Origin: JALORV01 sp963702595
GTDB taxonomy: Bacteria > Pseudomonadota > Gammaproteobacteria > Burkholderiales > Burkholderiaceae_F
Reading direction: 5' to 3'
Assembly: GCA_963702595.1 (NCBI GenBank)
Contig: CAVPDC010000013.1
Location: 248,001 to 312,000, forward strand
Length of the DNA: 64,000 bases
Position 1 is the stretch's first letter. Every line of letters begins with the position of its first letter. Of the stretch, positions 53,831 through 63,068 are shown one piece after another. Position numbers and translations under genes: made by a program. The notes beneath the pieces are model-generated. The model ran no database searches. It was given only the letters and a program-made list of their open reading frames with translations, and was not told the DNA's origin.

Positions 53831-56500
53831 ATGCACATGCGTAACGACCAGGCCATCATCGTCCGGCGCTCCGAATACCAGCCGCCGGCTTTCCTGGTCG
53901 ATGACGTCTCCCTTGAATTCGACCTAGACCCCGAGCTGACGCAGGTCACGGCAACCCTGGCCATACGACGCAATCCGGACGGCAAGGCCACCGACCGCCT
54001 TCTGCTCGACGGCGAAGACCTCGAGTTGATATCGCTGGAAGTCGACGGCCGCGCCCTGCAAGACGGCGACTACGAGTCGTGCGACGGCGGCATCGTGCTG
54101 CCCGCCCGTTCGGACCGTTTCGAGGTGAGGATCATCAATAGGATCCGGCCGGCGGCCAACACGGAACTCATGGGGCTGTACCTGTCGCACCGGAGCCTGT
54201 TCACGCAATGCGAGGCCGAAGGATTCCGGCGCATCACATACTTCCCGGACCGCCCCGACGTGATGGCGTGTTATCGCGTGACGCTGCGAGCCGACAAGGC
54301 ACGCTTCCCGGTACTGCTCGCCAACGGCAATCTGGTCGAGCAACAGGACCTTCCGGACGGTCGTCACCTCGCGCGATGGGAAGACCCGTTCGCCAAGCCG
54401 AGCTACCTGTTCGCCCTCGTCGCAGGCAACTTCGTCGTGCATGAGGATTCGGTCCGTCGCGCGGGCGGACGCGCAGCCACGCTGCAGCTTTGGGTCGAGC
54501 CTGGAAACCTCGACAAGACGGCGCATGCGATGGACAGCCTGAAGCGCGCCATCGCCTGGGACGAGCGGCGCTTCGGGCTGGAACTCGACCTCGACCGCTT
54601 CATGGTCGTCGCGTCCAATGACTTCAACATGGGCGCAATGGAGAACAAGGGCCTCAACATCTTCAACGCCAAGTACGTCCTGGCCAACCCGACCGTCGCC
54701 ACGGACACCGACTACGCAAACATCGAGTCGATCGTCGGCCACGAGTATTTCCACAACTGGACCGGCAATCGCGTCACGTGTCGAGACTGGTTTCAGCTCA
54801 GCCTGAAGGAGGGCCTGACGGTCTTCCGCGAACAGGAGTTTGCGTCCGACATGCTGGGCGACGCCTCGAGCCGCGCAGTGAAGCGCATCGAGGATGTACG
54901 CGCGCTGCGTGCCACGCAGTTTCCGGAGGACGCAGGACCGATGGCGCACCCGGTGCGCCCCGACACCTACCAGGAGATCAGCAACTTCTATACGGCCACG
55001 GTCTACGAGAAAGGCTCGGAGGTCGTGCGCATGCTGCACACCCTGGTCGGCGGCGACGGATTCCGGCGTGGCATGGACCTCTACTTCAAGCGCCACGATG
55101 GCCAGGCAGTCACATGCGACGACTTCGTGGCCGCGATTGCGGATGCCAATGGACGCGACCTGGGACAGTTCAAGCGCTGGTACTCGCAGGCGGGAACTCC
55201 CCATGTCAAAGCGTCCAGCGTGTACGACCCGTTCAAGCAGACGTACGAGCTGACGCTGGAGCAGGCGACACCGGCCACTCCGGGCCAGCCAACCAAGGAG
55301 CCCTTCCACATTCCGTTTGCCGTCGGGCTCATCGGAACCGACGGTCGCGACATGGCGCTGCAACTCGAGGGGGAGCGCCGCACCGGCCCACTCACGCGCG
55401 TGCTGGAACTGACACAGGGCGTGCAGCGCTTTCGCTTCATCGGCGTGCCAGAGCGCCCGGTCCCGTCGCTGCTGCGTGGGTTCTCCGCGCCGGTCATCGT
55501 CGAGTACCCCTATATAGACCGCGAGCTGAGGGCGCTGACCGCGTCGGACTCGGATCCCTTCAACCGCTGGGAGTCCGGACAGCGGTTGGCGATGACGCGT
55601 CTGATGCGGCTGACCGATGCCATCGAGGGCGGGCGCACTCCGTCGATCGATGATGACTTCGTCGCGGTGGCACGCAGCATCCTGCTCGACGACGCGCTGT
55701 CGCCAGCGTTCAGGGCGCAGGCCCTGACACTGCCGGACGAAGGCTTCGTCGGCGAACAGCGAGTGGTGGTCGACCCGGAGGCGGTGCGCGCGGCACGCCG
55801 CACGTTGATGGGGGAACTGGGGCGACGACTGGCCGCCGACTGGCAACGCATCTACGCGGAACACGTGACGCCCGGTCCGTACTCTCCGGCGCCAGGACCT
55901 GCAGGTCGACGGGCGCTGCGCAACCTGGCCCTTGCCTATCTGGTCGAAGGGCACGTGCCCGGCGCGGTCGAACTTGCCGAGCAACATCTGGCGGCCAGCA
56001 ACATGACCGATCGCGAAGCGGCGCTCGCGGCCATCCTTGCCAGCAGCTCACCGCGGAAGGCGGATCTCCTGGTGCAACTGGCCCGCGAATGGCAGGACGA
56101 GCCGCTGCTGATGAACAAGTGGTATCAGTTGCAGGCCACCTCGATGGCCGGACCAGGTGAGCCGCCCGTGGTCGAGCGCGTGCGTCGCCTGCTGCATCAC
56201 CCGGGCTTCTCGCTGGCCAACCCCAACAACGCGTTCGCGCTCGTGCGTTCGTTCTGCATGGCCAACGAAGCCGAGTTCCATCGGCGTGGGGCGGACGGCT
56301 ACGACTTCTGGGCCGAACAGGTGCTCGCACTCGACCATATCAATCCCACTGTTGCCGCACGGGTTGCGCGCGCGCTGGACCGCTGGCGCAAGTACACGCC
56401 CGATCGTCAGGCGGCAATGCGCCGCGCGCTCGATCGCGTTGCGGCAGGCCGGCTTTCGCGCGACGTGCGTGAGATCGTCACCAAATCCCTGGAGTCCTGA
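53831..56500 (+). CDS. pepN: Aminopeptidase N (M1 metallopeptidase)
   Basis: 889-residue cytoplasmic zinc aminopeptidase of the bacterial PepN type. The N-terminal beta domain contains LLLDGEDLELISLEVDGR and QCEAEGFRRITYFPDRPDVM. The catalytic region has GAMENKGLN (exopeptidase motif) and HEYFHNWTGNRVTCRDWFQL ... LKEGLTVFREQEF (HEXXH-18-E). The C-terminal helical superhelix (DUF3458) is complete. Start candidates are 53798, 53831 and 53837; I chose 53831 because similarity begins at RRSEYQPPAFLVDDVSLEFDLD. The stop overlaps fbp by one base (TGATG). Confidence 0.94.
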   Translation: MHMRNDQAIIVRRSEYQPPAFLVDDVSLEFDLDPELTQVTATLAIRRNPDGKATDRLLLDGEDLELISLEVDGRALQDGDYESCDGGIVLPARSDRFEVRIINRIRPAANTELMGLYLSHRSLFTQCEAEGFRRITYFPDRPDVMACYRVTLRADKARFPVLLANGNLVEQQDLPDGRHLARWEDPFAKPSYLFALVAGNFVVHEDSVRRAGGRAATLQLWVEPGNLDKTAHAMDSLKRAIAWDERRFGLELDLDRFMVVASNDFNMGAMENKGLNIFNAKYVLANPTVATDTDYANIESIVGHEYFHNWTGNRVTCRDWFQLSLKEGLTVFREQEFASDMLGDASSRAVKRIEDVRALRATQFPEDAGPMAHPVRPDTYQEISNFYTATVYEKGSEVVRMLHTLVGGDGFRRGMDLYFKRHDGQAVTCDDFVAAIADANGRDLGQFKRWYSQAGTPHVKASSVYDPFKQTYELTLEQATPATPGQPTKEPFHIPFAVGLIGTDGRDMALQLEGERRTGPLTRVLELTQGVQRFRFIGVPERPVPSLLRGFSAPVIVEYPYIDRELRALTASDSDPFNRWESGQRLAMTRLMRLTDAIEGGRTPSIDDDFVAVARSILLDDALSPAFRAQALTLPDEGFVGEQRVVVDPEAVRAARRTLMGELGRRLAADWQRIYAEHVTPGPYSPAPGPAGRRALRNLALAYLVEGHVPGAVELAEQHLAASNMTDREAALAAILASSSPRKADLLVQLAREWQDEPLLMNKWYQLQATSMAGPGEPPVVERVRRLLHHPGFSLANPNNAFALVRSFCMANEAEFHRRGADGYDFWAEQVLALDHINPTVAARVARALDRWRKYTPDRQAAMRRALDRVAAGRLSRDVREIVTKSLES

Positions 56501-57501
56501 TGGCCAACCTTTCGTTGACCCACTACCTCATCCGCTGCGAACGCGAGCACGGGCTGGACTCCGAGCTGCGACTGCTGCTTGAGACCGTCGCGCGCGCGTG
56601 CAAGTCGATCAGTCACACTGTCGGCCTGGGCGCGCTGGGGGGCGTGCTGGGCGGCGCCGGGACAACGAACATCCAGGGCGAGGCACAGAAAAAGCTCGAC
56701 GTGCTGTCGAACGAAATCCTGGTCGAGGCCAACAGCTGGGGGGGCTACCTGGCCGGCATGGCCTCCGAAGAGATGGACAACCCGCTCGGCATCCCGGTCG
56801 CGTACCCGCGCGGCAAGTACCTGCTGTTGTTCGATCCGCTCGACGGCTCCAGCAACATCGACGTCAATGTCTCCATCGGCACGATCTTCTCGGTGCTGCG
56901 AGCGCCGGCGGCCAGCGAACTGGACGAGCAGGCCTTCATGCAGCCCGGAGCGCGCCAGGTCTGCGCCGGCTACACGGTGTACGGCCCGCAGACGCTGCTG
57001 GTGCTCTCGGTCGGCCAAGGCGTGCAGATCTTCACGCTGGCGCGCGACACCGGTTCGTTCCTGCTGACGCAGGAGAACGTGCGCATTCCGGAGGATACGA
57101 AGGAGTTCGCGATCAACATGTCGAACATGCGCCACTGGGAGCCACCGGTGAAGCGCTATGTCGACGAAATGCTGGCCGGCAAGACCGGGCCGCGCGGTAA
57201 GGACTTCAACATGCGCTGGGTCGCCTCGATGGTCGCCGACGTGCATCGCATCATGTCGCGCGGCGGCATCTTCATGTACCCGCGCGATGCGCGCGAGCCC
57301 GACAAGCCCGGCAAACTGCGGCTGATGTACGAGGGCAGTCCGATGGCCTTTCTCGTTGAGGAGGCCGGCGGTGCGGCGACCAACGGGCACCAGCGAATCC
57401 TCGACATCCAGCCCGCGAAGCTGCACGAACGCGTAGCGGTGTTCCTCGGATCGAAGAACGAAGTCGATCGTGTGACGGCGTATCACCGGACTTCAGCCTA
57501 G
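56500..57501 (+). CDS. fbp: Fructose-1,6-bisphosphatase class I
   Basis: 333-residue gluconeogenic enzyme. The metal-binding signature is FDPLDGSSNIDVNVSIGTIF; also present are GYTVYGPQTLLVLSVGQGV, the substrate region NMRHWEPPVKRYVDEM, and GGIFMYPRDAREPDKPGKLRLMYEGSPMAFL with EEAGG. Full length. It is translationally coupled to pepN, an arrangement seen in several betaproteobacteria. The following 142 bp (57502-57643) hold no gene that I can support. Confidence 0.95.
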   Translation: MANLSLTHYLIRCEREHGLDSELRLLLETVARACKSISHTVGLGALGGVLGGAGTTNIQGEAQKKLDVLSNEILVEANSWGGYLAGMASEEMDNPLGIPVAYPRGKYLLLFDPLDGSSNIDVNVSIGTIFSVLRAPAASELDEQAFMQPGARQVCAGYTVYGPQTLLVLSVGQGVQIFTLARDTGSFLLTQENVRIPEDTKEFAINMSNMRHWEPPVKRYVDEMLAGKTGPRGKDFNMRWVASMVADVHRIMSRGGIFMYPRDAREPDKPGKLRLMYEGSPMAFLVEEAGGAATNGHQRILDIQPAKLHERVAVFLGSKNEVDRVTAYHRTSA

Positions 57502-57643
57502 GACTCACTGCCGTCGCAGCGCCCGCGCGGTGCACTGAGGTCAACGCCTGGCTCGAGACCGCCATTGAGGCGTCGGTCAAAAGCAGCAATTGATCGGGCG
57601 CGGCCGCTCGGGATACGGCCCCGGCAAAGTCGAAGCTGCCGCC

Positions 57644-58240
57644 CTAGAGCAGGACCACTGACGCCAGGTACGGGGCCGCGGTGCGGAACTTGCACTGGAA
57701 TGCGGACCACAGCTGCGTCAGCTCATCGACGCTCAAGGAGGCCGGCGTGATGCGGACGGGCTCCATTTGTTCTGCGAGCTCGGCATTGAAGAGCGGCCTG
57801 CGCGCGGGCATCCCTGGCCCTGGCGCGGCCGCCACGGGCGGCGCCAGCGAGCGCCGGACGGCGTCGCGCGTCAGCACCGGCGTCTCGTGCAGCAGTTTCA
57901 TGCCGTGGCCAAGAAGAATTTCTCCGTGCAACTCCTCCGTGCCGTAGGCGGTCAGCAGGTAGTGCAGGTCCAGTGCCAGCGGGAGATTGGTGACCCGACG
58001 GCCCGCAGCGCCGCGCCCCGGCGGCCCGACGTTGCGCGTGGCCGTATTGGGTTCGACTCGGTAAAGAAACAGGTTGAGCTGGTTGAGCTCACCACCGCCC
58101 TGACTGTCGACCCGGTCGGGCGGCAAGGCACTCACCGTGACATTGCCAAGACCGGCCGCGACCTTCTGCTCGACGAGGCCATTGCTGAGCACGTCCTTGA
58201 GGGCGGCGGTGACCGCCGCAATCGCCTGTGCAGTGCTCAT
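57644..58240 (-). CDS. DUF4255 (Pvc16-type) protein, orphan
   Basis: 198 residues with the DUF4255 pattern: an N-terminal helix (AQAIAAVTAALKDVLSNGL), ELNQLNLFLYRVEPN, then LALDLHYLLTAYGTEELHGEILLGHGMKLLHETPVLTRD, MEPVRITPASLSVDELTQLWSAF and PYLASVVLL. This domain occurs in tail-terminator/adaptor proteins of phage-tail-like contractile injection systems (Afp16/Pvc16) and related clusters. None of the sheath, tube, baseplate or AAA+ genes is nearby, so it is an isolated member. I chose the ATG at 58240 because it has a ribosome site (gagggagcgaggcg) and overlaps the small gene upstream (ATGA). Confidence 0.78.
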   Translation of the reverse strand: MSTAQAIAAVTAALKDVLSNGLVEQKVAAGLGNVTVSALPPDRVDSQGGGELNQLNLFLYRVEPNTATRNVGPPGRGAAGRRVTNLPLALDLHYLLTAYGTEELHGEILLGHGMKLLHETPVLTRDAVRRSLAPPVAAAPGPGMPARRPLFNAELAEQMEPVRITPASLSVDELTQLWSAFQCKFRTAAPYLASVVLL

Positions 58241-58458
58241 CGCCTCGCTCCCTCGTGCCACCACGGCGAATTCGCGACCCACTGGCCCGGCGCGACCACT
58301 GCATCTGCAGCGGAAAGCACCGCGTTCACCGCGAGCCCGGCCCGATTGTATCTTCCACTGACGAACGTCGGCGCGGCGGATTCCATGGCGCCTGCGGCAG
58401 CGCCGCTCGTACAGATGCGAGCGAAGTTCTGTGATGTGCCCGGTGCTTCTCTGAGCAT
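58237..58458 (-). CDS. Small hypothetical protein upstream of DUF4255
   Basis: 73 residues of unrecognised sequence, Ala/Gly-rich with SGRYNRAGLAVNAVLSAADAVVAPGQWVANSPWW; no signal peptide or clear membrane helix. It is supported as a gene by a well-placed ribosome site (gagggattcag before ATG) and by an ATGA overlap with the DUF4255 gene, which implies translational coupling. I cannot assign a function. Confidence 0.55.
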   Translation of the reverse strand: MLREAPGTSQNFARICTSGAAAGAMESAAPTFVSGRYNRAGLAVNAVLSAADAVVAPGQWVANSPWWHEGARR

Positions 58459-58763
58459 CTGAATCCCTCGTGGATGTGAACCCTGGTCGAAAATTAAGCC
58501 GTCTCGTGCCTAACTACAAGAGGGCGCTGCGGGGCGCTCCGCAGGCGGTAAGCGTCCTAGGTCGTTCTGCGCGGTGCTACGTCGATGCCAGGACTGCACA
58601 TCGAGCCTCGCCGTAGCGCGAGTCGCGGTCACGGCTGGACGCACTTGCCATCGACCGCGTCATCGCGGTCCGCGCTGAGACCACCTCAGCTCTCGGGGCA
58701 ATCGGTACGCGCCGGGCCAGCGGCACCTACGGACGCAAACACAGCGCTCCAGTCGCGTTCTCC
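58459..58763. other. Intergenic region without recognised gene
   Basis: 305 bp between the small gene at 58458 and the HIT gene, both on the minus strand. The part nearest 58480-58500 is AT-richer than its surroundings and is where a promoter for the small gene and DUF4255 would be expected; I see no clear hexamers, repeat or RNA gene. Confidence 0.5.
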
Positions 58764-59162
58764 TCAGTACTTCTGCTTCTCCGGTATGACACCGCGAACG
58801 CCGCCTCGAGGATCCGCGACATCGCCCGGGTATCGGGGAATCAGGTGCACATGAAGATGGGCAATCGTCTGCCCAGCCGCCGCACCCACATTGATGCCGA
58901 TGTTGTAGCCGGCGGGCTGGAAGCGTTCGTCGAGCAGCGCCTTGCCCGCGTCGATCAGCTCGAACAGTGCAGCGCGCTCCGCTTGGGTGGCCTCAAAGTA
59001 CGTGGCTACGTGGCGCCTCGTGTGGACCAGCAGGTGCCCGGGGTTGACCGGGTACCTGTCGAAGCGGGCAAGAGCGAGCGGGTTTGACAGCACCGACTCG
59101 GCGGCGACGCAGAACGGGCAGCCGGTCTCCGGCCCGTGATCCTTCACTCGACCAGCCTCCAT
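58764..59162 (-). CDS. HIT-family nucleotide hydrolase
   Basis: 132 residues with the histidine triad HLHVHLIPRYPGD and the upstream blocks PVNPGHLLVHTRRHVATYFE and AGYNIGINVGAAAGQTIAH, typical of Hint/diadenosine-polyphosphate-type HIT hydrolases. An N-terminal CPFC pair may be half of a zinc site. Single gene; 86 bp separate it from the quinone oxidoreductase gene. Confidence 0.9.
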   Translation of the reverse strand: MEAGRVKDHGPETGCPFCVAAESVLSNPLALARFDRYPVNPGHLLVHTRRHVATYFEATQAERAALFELIDAGKALLDERFQPAGYNIGINVGAAAGQTIAHLHVHLIPRYPGDVADPRGGVRGVIPEKQKY

Positions 59163-59248
59163 GCCCCTTCAATGCAAGTCGGTAGAAGACGGCCGGCGTC
59201 GAATACGGCAGCGACGGTGAACAACCGACAGCGCGGCGGACTTCGTGT

Positions 59249-60229
59249 CTAACCCGGCAGTAGCACCGTGGAGCCCACGGTCTTGCGTGCCTCCAAATCG
59301 CGATGCGCGCGCGCCGCCTCGGCGAGCGGGTAGCGCTGTTCGATGTCGACCTTGATCTTGCCGGCGATCATCAGGTCGAAGAGCTCCTCCGCCGATGCCT
59401 CGAGCCGCGCGCGCGGCACGATGTGGGTCGCCAGCGTTGGCCGCGTCAGGAAGAGCGATCCCTTCTGCGCCAGGATGCCGATCGCCACGCCGGTCACCGC
59501 GCCGGAGGCGTTGCCGAAGCTCACCATCAGGCCGCGCGGTTCGATACAGTCGAGCGATCCTTCCCAGGTCGACTTGCCGACACCGTCATAGACGACAGGC
59601 AACTTCCTGCCGCCTGTCAGCGCCAGTACGCGCTCTGCGAAATTCTCCTTGCTGTAATCGATCGTCTGCCAGGCGCCGGACTTCATTGCCAGCGCGGCCT
59701 TCTCCGGCGAGCTGACGGTTCCGATCAACTTCACGCCGAGTGCGCGGGCCCATTGGCACGCGATCAGCCCGACGCCGCCCGCGGCGGCGTGGAACAGGAT
59801 CGTCTCGTGTCCCTGGAGCCGATAGGTCTGGCGGAACAGATACTGGACCGTCAGCCCCTTCAACATCACGGCCGCACCCTGCTCGAACGAGATCGTCTTC
59901 GGTAGCTTGACGACGGTCGCGACGGGCATCGTGCGCACTTCCGAATAGGCGCCAAGCGGCCCCTGCGGGTAGGCGACACGGTCGCCGGCCTTCACGAACT
60001 TCACGTTGCCGCCGACGGCTTCGACGACGCCGGCGCCCTCGAAACCAAGGCCGTGCGGCAGTGCGCTCGCGTAAAGCCCAGTGCGGTAGTAGACGTCGAT
60101 GTAGTTGAGTCCGATCGCATGCTGCCGGATTCGAACCTCGTCCGGTCCTGGATCCGGAACCTCCACTTCGGCGTAATCGAGGACTTCGGGGCCGCCGTGC
60201 GCGCGCACGACGATGGCTTTGGCTTTCAT
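59249..60229 (-). CDS. NADPH:quinone oxidoreductase (zeta-crystallin type)
   Basis: 326-residue zinc-free medium-chain dehydrogenase of the QOR family: AIVVRAHGGPEVLDYAEVEV, GLNYIDVYYRTGLY, GFEGAGVVEAVGGNVKFVKAGDRVAY, the nucleotide-binding HAAAGGVGLIACQWARALG, and PVVYDGVGKSTWEGSLDCI. It reduces quinones with NADPH in the cytoplasm. The ATG at 60229 overlaps the stop of the upstream DMT gene (TGATG), so they are co-transcribed. Confidence 0.92.
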   Translation of the reverse strand: MKAKAIVVRAHGGPEVLDYAEVEVPDPGPDEVRIRQHAIGLNYIDVYYRTGLYASALPHGLGFEGAGVVEAVGGNVKFVKAGDRVAYPQGPLGAYSEVRTMPVATVVKLPKTISFEQGAAVMLKGLTVQYLFRQTYRLQGHETILFHAAAGGVGLIACQWARALGVKLIGTVSSPEKAALAMKSGAWQTIDYSKENFAERVLALTGGRKLPVVYDGVGKSTWEGSLDCIEPRGLMVSFGNASGAVTGVAIGILAQKGSLFLTRPTLATHIVPRARLEASAEELFDLMIAGKIKVDIEQRYPLAEAARAHRDLEARKTVGSTVLLPG

Positions 60230-61161
60230 CAGTTCTCCTTGGCGGCGGTCCGCCCCCATGCGGCCGCCGCGGGTTGTCGCGACAGTACGTAGACGCCGGC
60301 GAGCACGAGCGCAGTACCGGCAACCTGCCAGCCGCTGATCGTCTCACCGAGAAACAGGAACGCGAGTGCAATGGTAGCCACCGGGCCGACCATCGCCGCC
60401 ATCGAGGCGCGACCGGCGCCGATGCGCTCGACCGCGAGCATCGTCGCGAACACCGGAAGAACCGTGCACAGCAGGCCATTGACCAGCGACAGCCAGTACA
60501 CCGGTGCCGGCTGCTGCAGGGCAGTAAGTGGATTCATCACCAGAAACTGCAGGAATACCGCGACGGTCGACACGCACATCGCGTAGGACGTCAGGCGGAT
60601 CGCGCCGATGCGCCTGACCAGTTCGCCGGACATCACCAGGTACGCCGCATAACAGACGGCGCTCGCGAATACCAGCGTGGCTCCCAGAGGTACGCCCTGC
60701 CCTTCGAGTCGAACATCGTGCAGGAACACCAGCAGGATGCCGCCATAGGCGAGCCCAAGCGCCGCGATGTCGCGGCGATTGAAGCGCTTGCCCAGGAACA
60801 GCGCCGACATCAGCAGCACGAGTGTGGGATTGAGATACAGGATCAGGCGCTCGAGCGCCGCTGTTATGAACTGCAGGCCGAGGAAGTCGAGGTAACTCGC
60901 AGCATAGTAACCGAGCAGGCCGATGGCGATCAGGCGGATATGGTCCGCGCGCGTCAACGGCAGCGCGTCCCGGTTACTCCAGACCAGTGCAACGACGAAG
61001 AACGGCACCGAGAACACCATGCGCAGTGCGATCAGCGTGGACGCGTCGACCCCATGGCGGTACGCGAGCTTGACGACGATCGCCTTGGCCGAAAACAGCA
61101 CGCTGCCGGTCACGGCGAGCGCGAGCCCGGTCAAAAAGTGGCGACGCTCAGCAGACGACAC
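60229..61161 (-). CDS. EamA/DMT-family transporter
   Basis: 310 residues with ten helices, beginning FLTGLALAVTGSVLFSAKAIVVKLAYRHGVD and ending LAFLFLGETISGWQVAGTALVLAGVYVLS. I chose the GTG at 61161 because a ribosome site (gagggacggt) precedes it; the longer open frame upstream overlaps DUF423 without similarity. Substrate unknown. It is the middle gene of DUF423-EamA-quinone oxidoreductase. Confidence 0.85.
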   Translation of the reverse strand: MSSAERRHFLTGLALAVTGSVLFSAKAIVVKLAYRHGVDASTLIALRMVFSVPFFVVALVWSNRDALPLTRADHIRLIAIGLLGYYAASYLDFLGLQFITAALERLILYLNPTLVLLMSALFLGKRFNRRDIAALGLAYGGILLVFLHDVRLEGQGVPLGATLVFASAVCYAAYLVMSGELVRRIGAIRLTSYAMCVSTVAVFLQFLVMNPLTALQQPAPVYWLSLVNGLLCTVLPVFATMLAVERIGAGRASMAAMVGPVATIALAFLFLGETISGWQVAGTALVLAGVYVLSRQPAAAAWGRTAAKEN

Positions 61162-61183
61162 ACCGTCCCTCGATGGACGCGGC

Positions 61184-61564
61184 TCAGTGACGCACCGAGT
61201 CGCGCGCCGCGGACCATGCGAGAAAGGCCCAGCCAAGGATGAAGGCCACGCCACCGATCGGCGTGACGATGCCGAGTCCGCGCGCGCCGGACAGCGCCAG
61301 TGCATACAGGCTTCCGCTGAACAGGACGATGCCAGCGACGAAAAGCCAGCCTGCGGCGCGCGCGATGCGACCGGGCCAGCGATGGCAGGCCCAGGCCGTG
61401 GCGAGCAGTGCCAGGGAGTGCACCAGCTGGTAGCGCACGCCGGTTTCGAAGACCGCGAGCATGTCAGGCGCGAGTCGCCCCTTGAGCGCATGCGCGCCGA
61501 ACGCTCCAGCCGCCACGCCGACCATGGCCAGCAACGCGCCCAGCATGAAAAAGCGCCGATCCAT
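61184..61564 (-). CDS. DUF423 membrane protein
   Basis: 126 residues with four helices and the DUF423 pattern: MLGALLAMVGVAAGAFGAHALKGRL, VFETGVRYQLVHSLALLATA, LFVAGIVLFSGSLYALALSG, and IVTPIGGVAFILGWAFLAW. Function unknown in all members. ATG at 61564 with a strong ribosome site (ggaggaactgaaacgc). First gene of the DUF423-EamA-QOR set, 22 bp before the transporter. Confidence 0.9.
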   Translation of the reverse strand: MDRRFFMLGALLAMVGVAAGAFGAHALKGRLAPDMLAVFETGVRYQLVHSLALLATAWACHRWPGRIARAAGWLFVAGIVLFSGSLYALALSGARGLGIVTPIGGVAFILGWAFLAWSAARDSVRH

Positions 61565-61959
61565 GCGTTTCAGTTCCTCCGGGCGCCCTGCGTCTTGCCA
61601 ACGTTCCGCATCGTTCAGAGCACACTTCCGTACGGGAAGCAGGATCATGCCTTGGAATTCAGAACGTTCCCTGCCAATGCTTCGCCCTTGACAGGCGACA
61701 TGGCGTCACTCGCCTGGAGAATCAGGTCCACGCCGACCGACGCACGACCATGGTTCAAGACGCAGCGACGCCTACCTGTCCGGTGAGCCCTCCCACCGGC
61801 ACCTGCTGTGTTCGACTCATGCGGGTGCGCGTTCCGATGCCTGAGGCTGAACTTCTGTCCGGCATGCGTCTCCAACGGTAACGCGACCCTTATGTGGTCA
61901 CTCGACTGCGCCGGATGGCCCGGCCGACTGGACGCCAGGTCGCATTTAGGAGCCAGCCG
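61565..61959. other. Divergent spacer without recognised gene
   Basis: 395 bp between the DUF423 and DUF3014 starts. It must contain the promoters of both. I see no repeat copy, RNA gene or convincing small reading frame; taggag just before 61960 is the ribosome site of the DUF3014 gene. Confidence 0.5.
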
Positions 61960-62787
61960 ATGAACAAGCTGACGATCGTCATCACCGCGGGAGTTCTGCT
62001 TGCAGCGGCGGCCGCGCTCTACGTCCTGAATCGCCGACAGGAGGCGCCCTCTCCACCGCCGCCGGTGGCCGCGGTCGCCGACGTGCCGGCGCCGGTCACC
62101 CCACCCGTCAAGTATCCCGTCGAGTCGCTGCTAACCGACGCCACCGAGAAGCCGGCCCTGCCACCACTGTCCGACTCCGATGCGCAGGTGCGGGCCACGC
62201 TGGTGGAGTGGCTCGGCAAGGATTCGGTGGCCAAATTCCTGCAACTCGACGACTTCGCGCGTCACGTCGTCGCGACCGCTGACAACCTCGGCCGATCGCA
62301 CGCCGCACCCCGTTTATGGCCGATCAGTCCGATGCCTGAACGATTCGCGGTCCAGCAGGCCGGCGATGGGACAGAAGTCGCTTCGGGCAACGCGGAGCGC
62401 TACTCGGCGTTCCTTGCGTTCGTCGAGGCGATCGACACGAAGCGCGCGCTGGCGCTGTACGTACGCTGGTATCCCTGGTTCCAGCAGGCCTACGAGGAGC
62501 TGGGCTACCCCGGACGTTACTTCAACGACAGGCTGATCGAAGTCATCGACCTGATGATCGCGACGCCCATCCCTTCCAGGCCCGTCCAGTTGCGGCTGAC
62601 GGAGGTCAAGGGACCGATTGCGTCCACGCATCCCTGGCTGCGGTACGAATTCGCGGATCCGTCCCTGGAGGCGCTGCCAGCGGGCCAGAAGATGATGCTC
62701 CGGGTCGGTCCGGCGAATCAGCGCCGACTCAAGGCCAAGCTGTCGGAAGTACGCGCCATGCTGACCGAAGCGGCACCGCGCCGTTGA
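61960..62787 (+). CDS. DUF3014 membrane-anchored protein
   Basis: 275 residues: one N-terminal membrane helix (LTIVITAGVLLAAAAALYVL), a Pro-rich spacer (PSPPPPVAAVADVPAPVTPP), and the DUF3014 domain (PLPPLSDSD-like LPPLSDSDAQVRATLVEWLG, HVVATADNLGRSHAAPRLWP, ALALYVRWYPWFQQAYEELGYPGRYFNDRLIEVID, LRYEFADPSLEALPAGQKMMLRVGP). Function unknown; the Pro-rich spacer and anchor suggest a periplasmic domain. No partner gene is adjacent, and the following 281 bp (62788-63068) hold no supported gene. Confidence 0.85.
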   Translation: MNKLTIVITAGVLLAAAAALYVLNRRQEAPSPPPPVAAVADVPAPVTPPVKYPVESLLTDATEKPALPPLSDSDAQVRATLVEWLGKDSVAKFLQLDDFARHVVATADNLGRSHAAPRLWPISPMPERFAVQQAGDGTEVASGNAERYSAFLAFVEAIDTKRALALYVRWYPWFQQAYEELGYPGRYFNDRLIEVIDLMIATPIPSRPVQLRLTEVKGPIASTHPWLRYEFADPSLEALPAGQKMMLRVGPANQRRLKAKLSEVRAMLTEAAPRR

Positions 62788-63068
62788 ATCTCGCTCCTGT
62801 CGAAGGCACGCTGGGAAGTCAGCCCACGCCGATCCTGGTCCTCAGGTCGGCGACCGCGGCGTTCATGCTTTCGCCTGAGGGCACGGCGTCGCGAGCCACA
62901 AACATCCGATGAGCGCACCCGACGACTGCCTGCGCACTGACGCGGCCGAGTAGGCGGAAACTGCAGAGCGACCGGACGCTGAACATCGGCGCGATCCGTC
63001 TGGCTTGGTCAACCGTGCCCGCGGCCCCTGCCCGCCATTGATATGCTGCGCGCCGCCCTCGCTTCGCC

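Noticed and set aside
53924..55987. 687-codon minus frame opposite pepN
   Set aside because: No domain pattern; pepN on the + strand carries all catalytic motifs.
57272..57589. In-frame continuation of the DUF4255 gene after its TAG at 57644-57646
   Set aside because: The frame reopens, but most of it lies antisense to the 3' end of fbp and the DUF4255 domain already ends normally at PYLASVVLL, so I saw no support for a read-through protein.
57644..58458. Prophage or contractile injection system locus
   Set aside because: Only one DUF4255 gene and one small unknown gene are present; no sheath, tube, baseplate, ATPase, integrase or attachment site was found.
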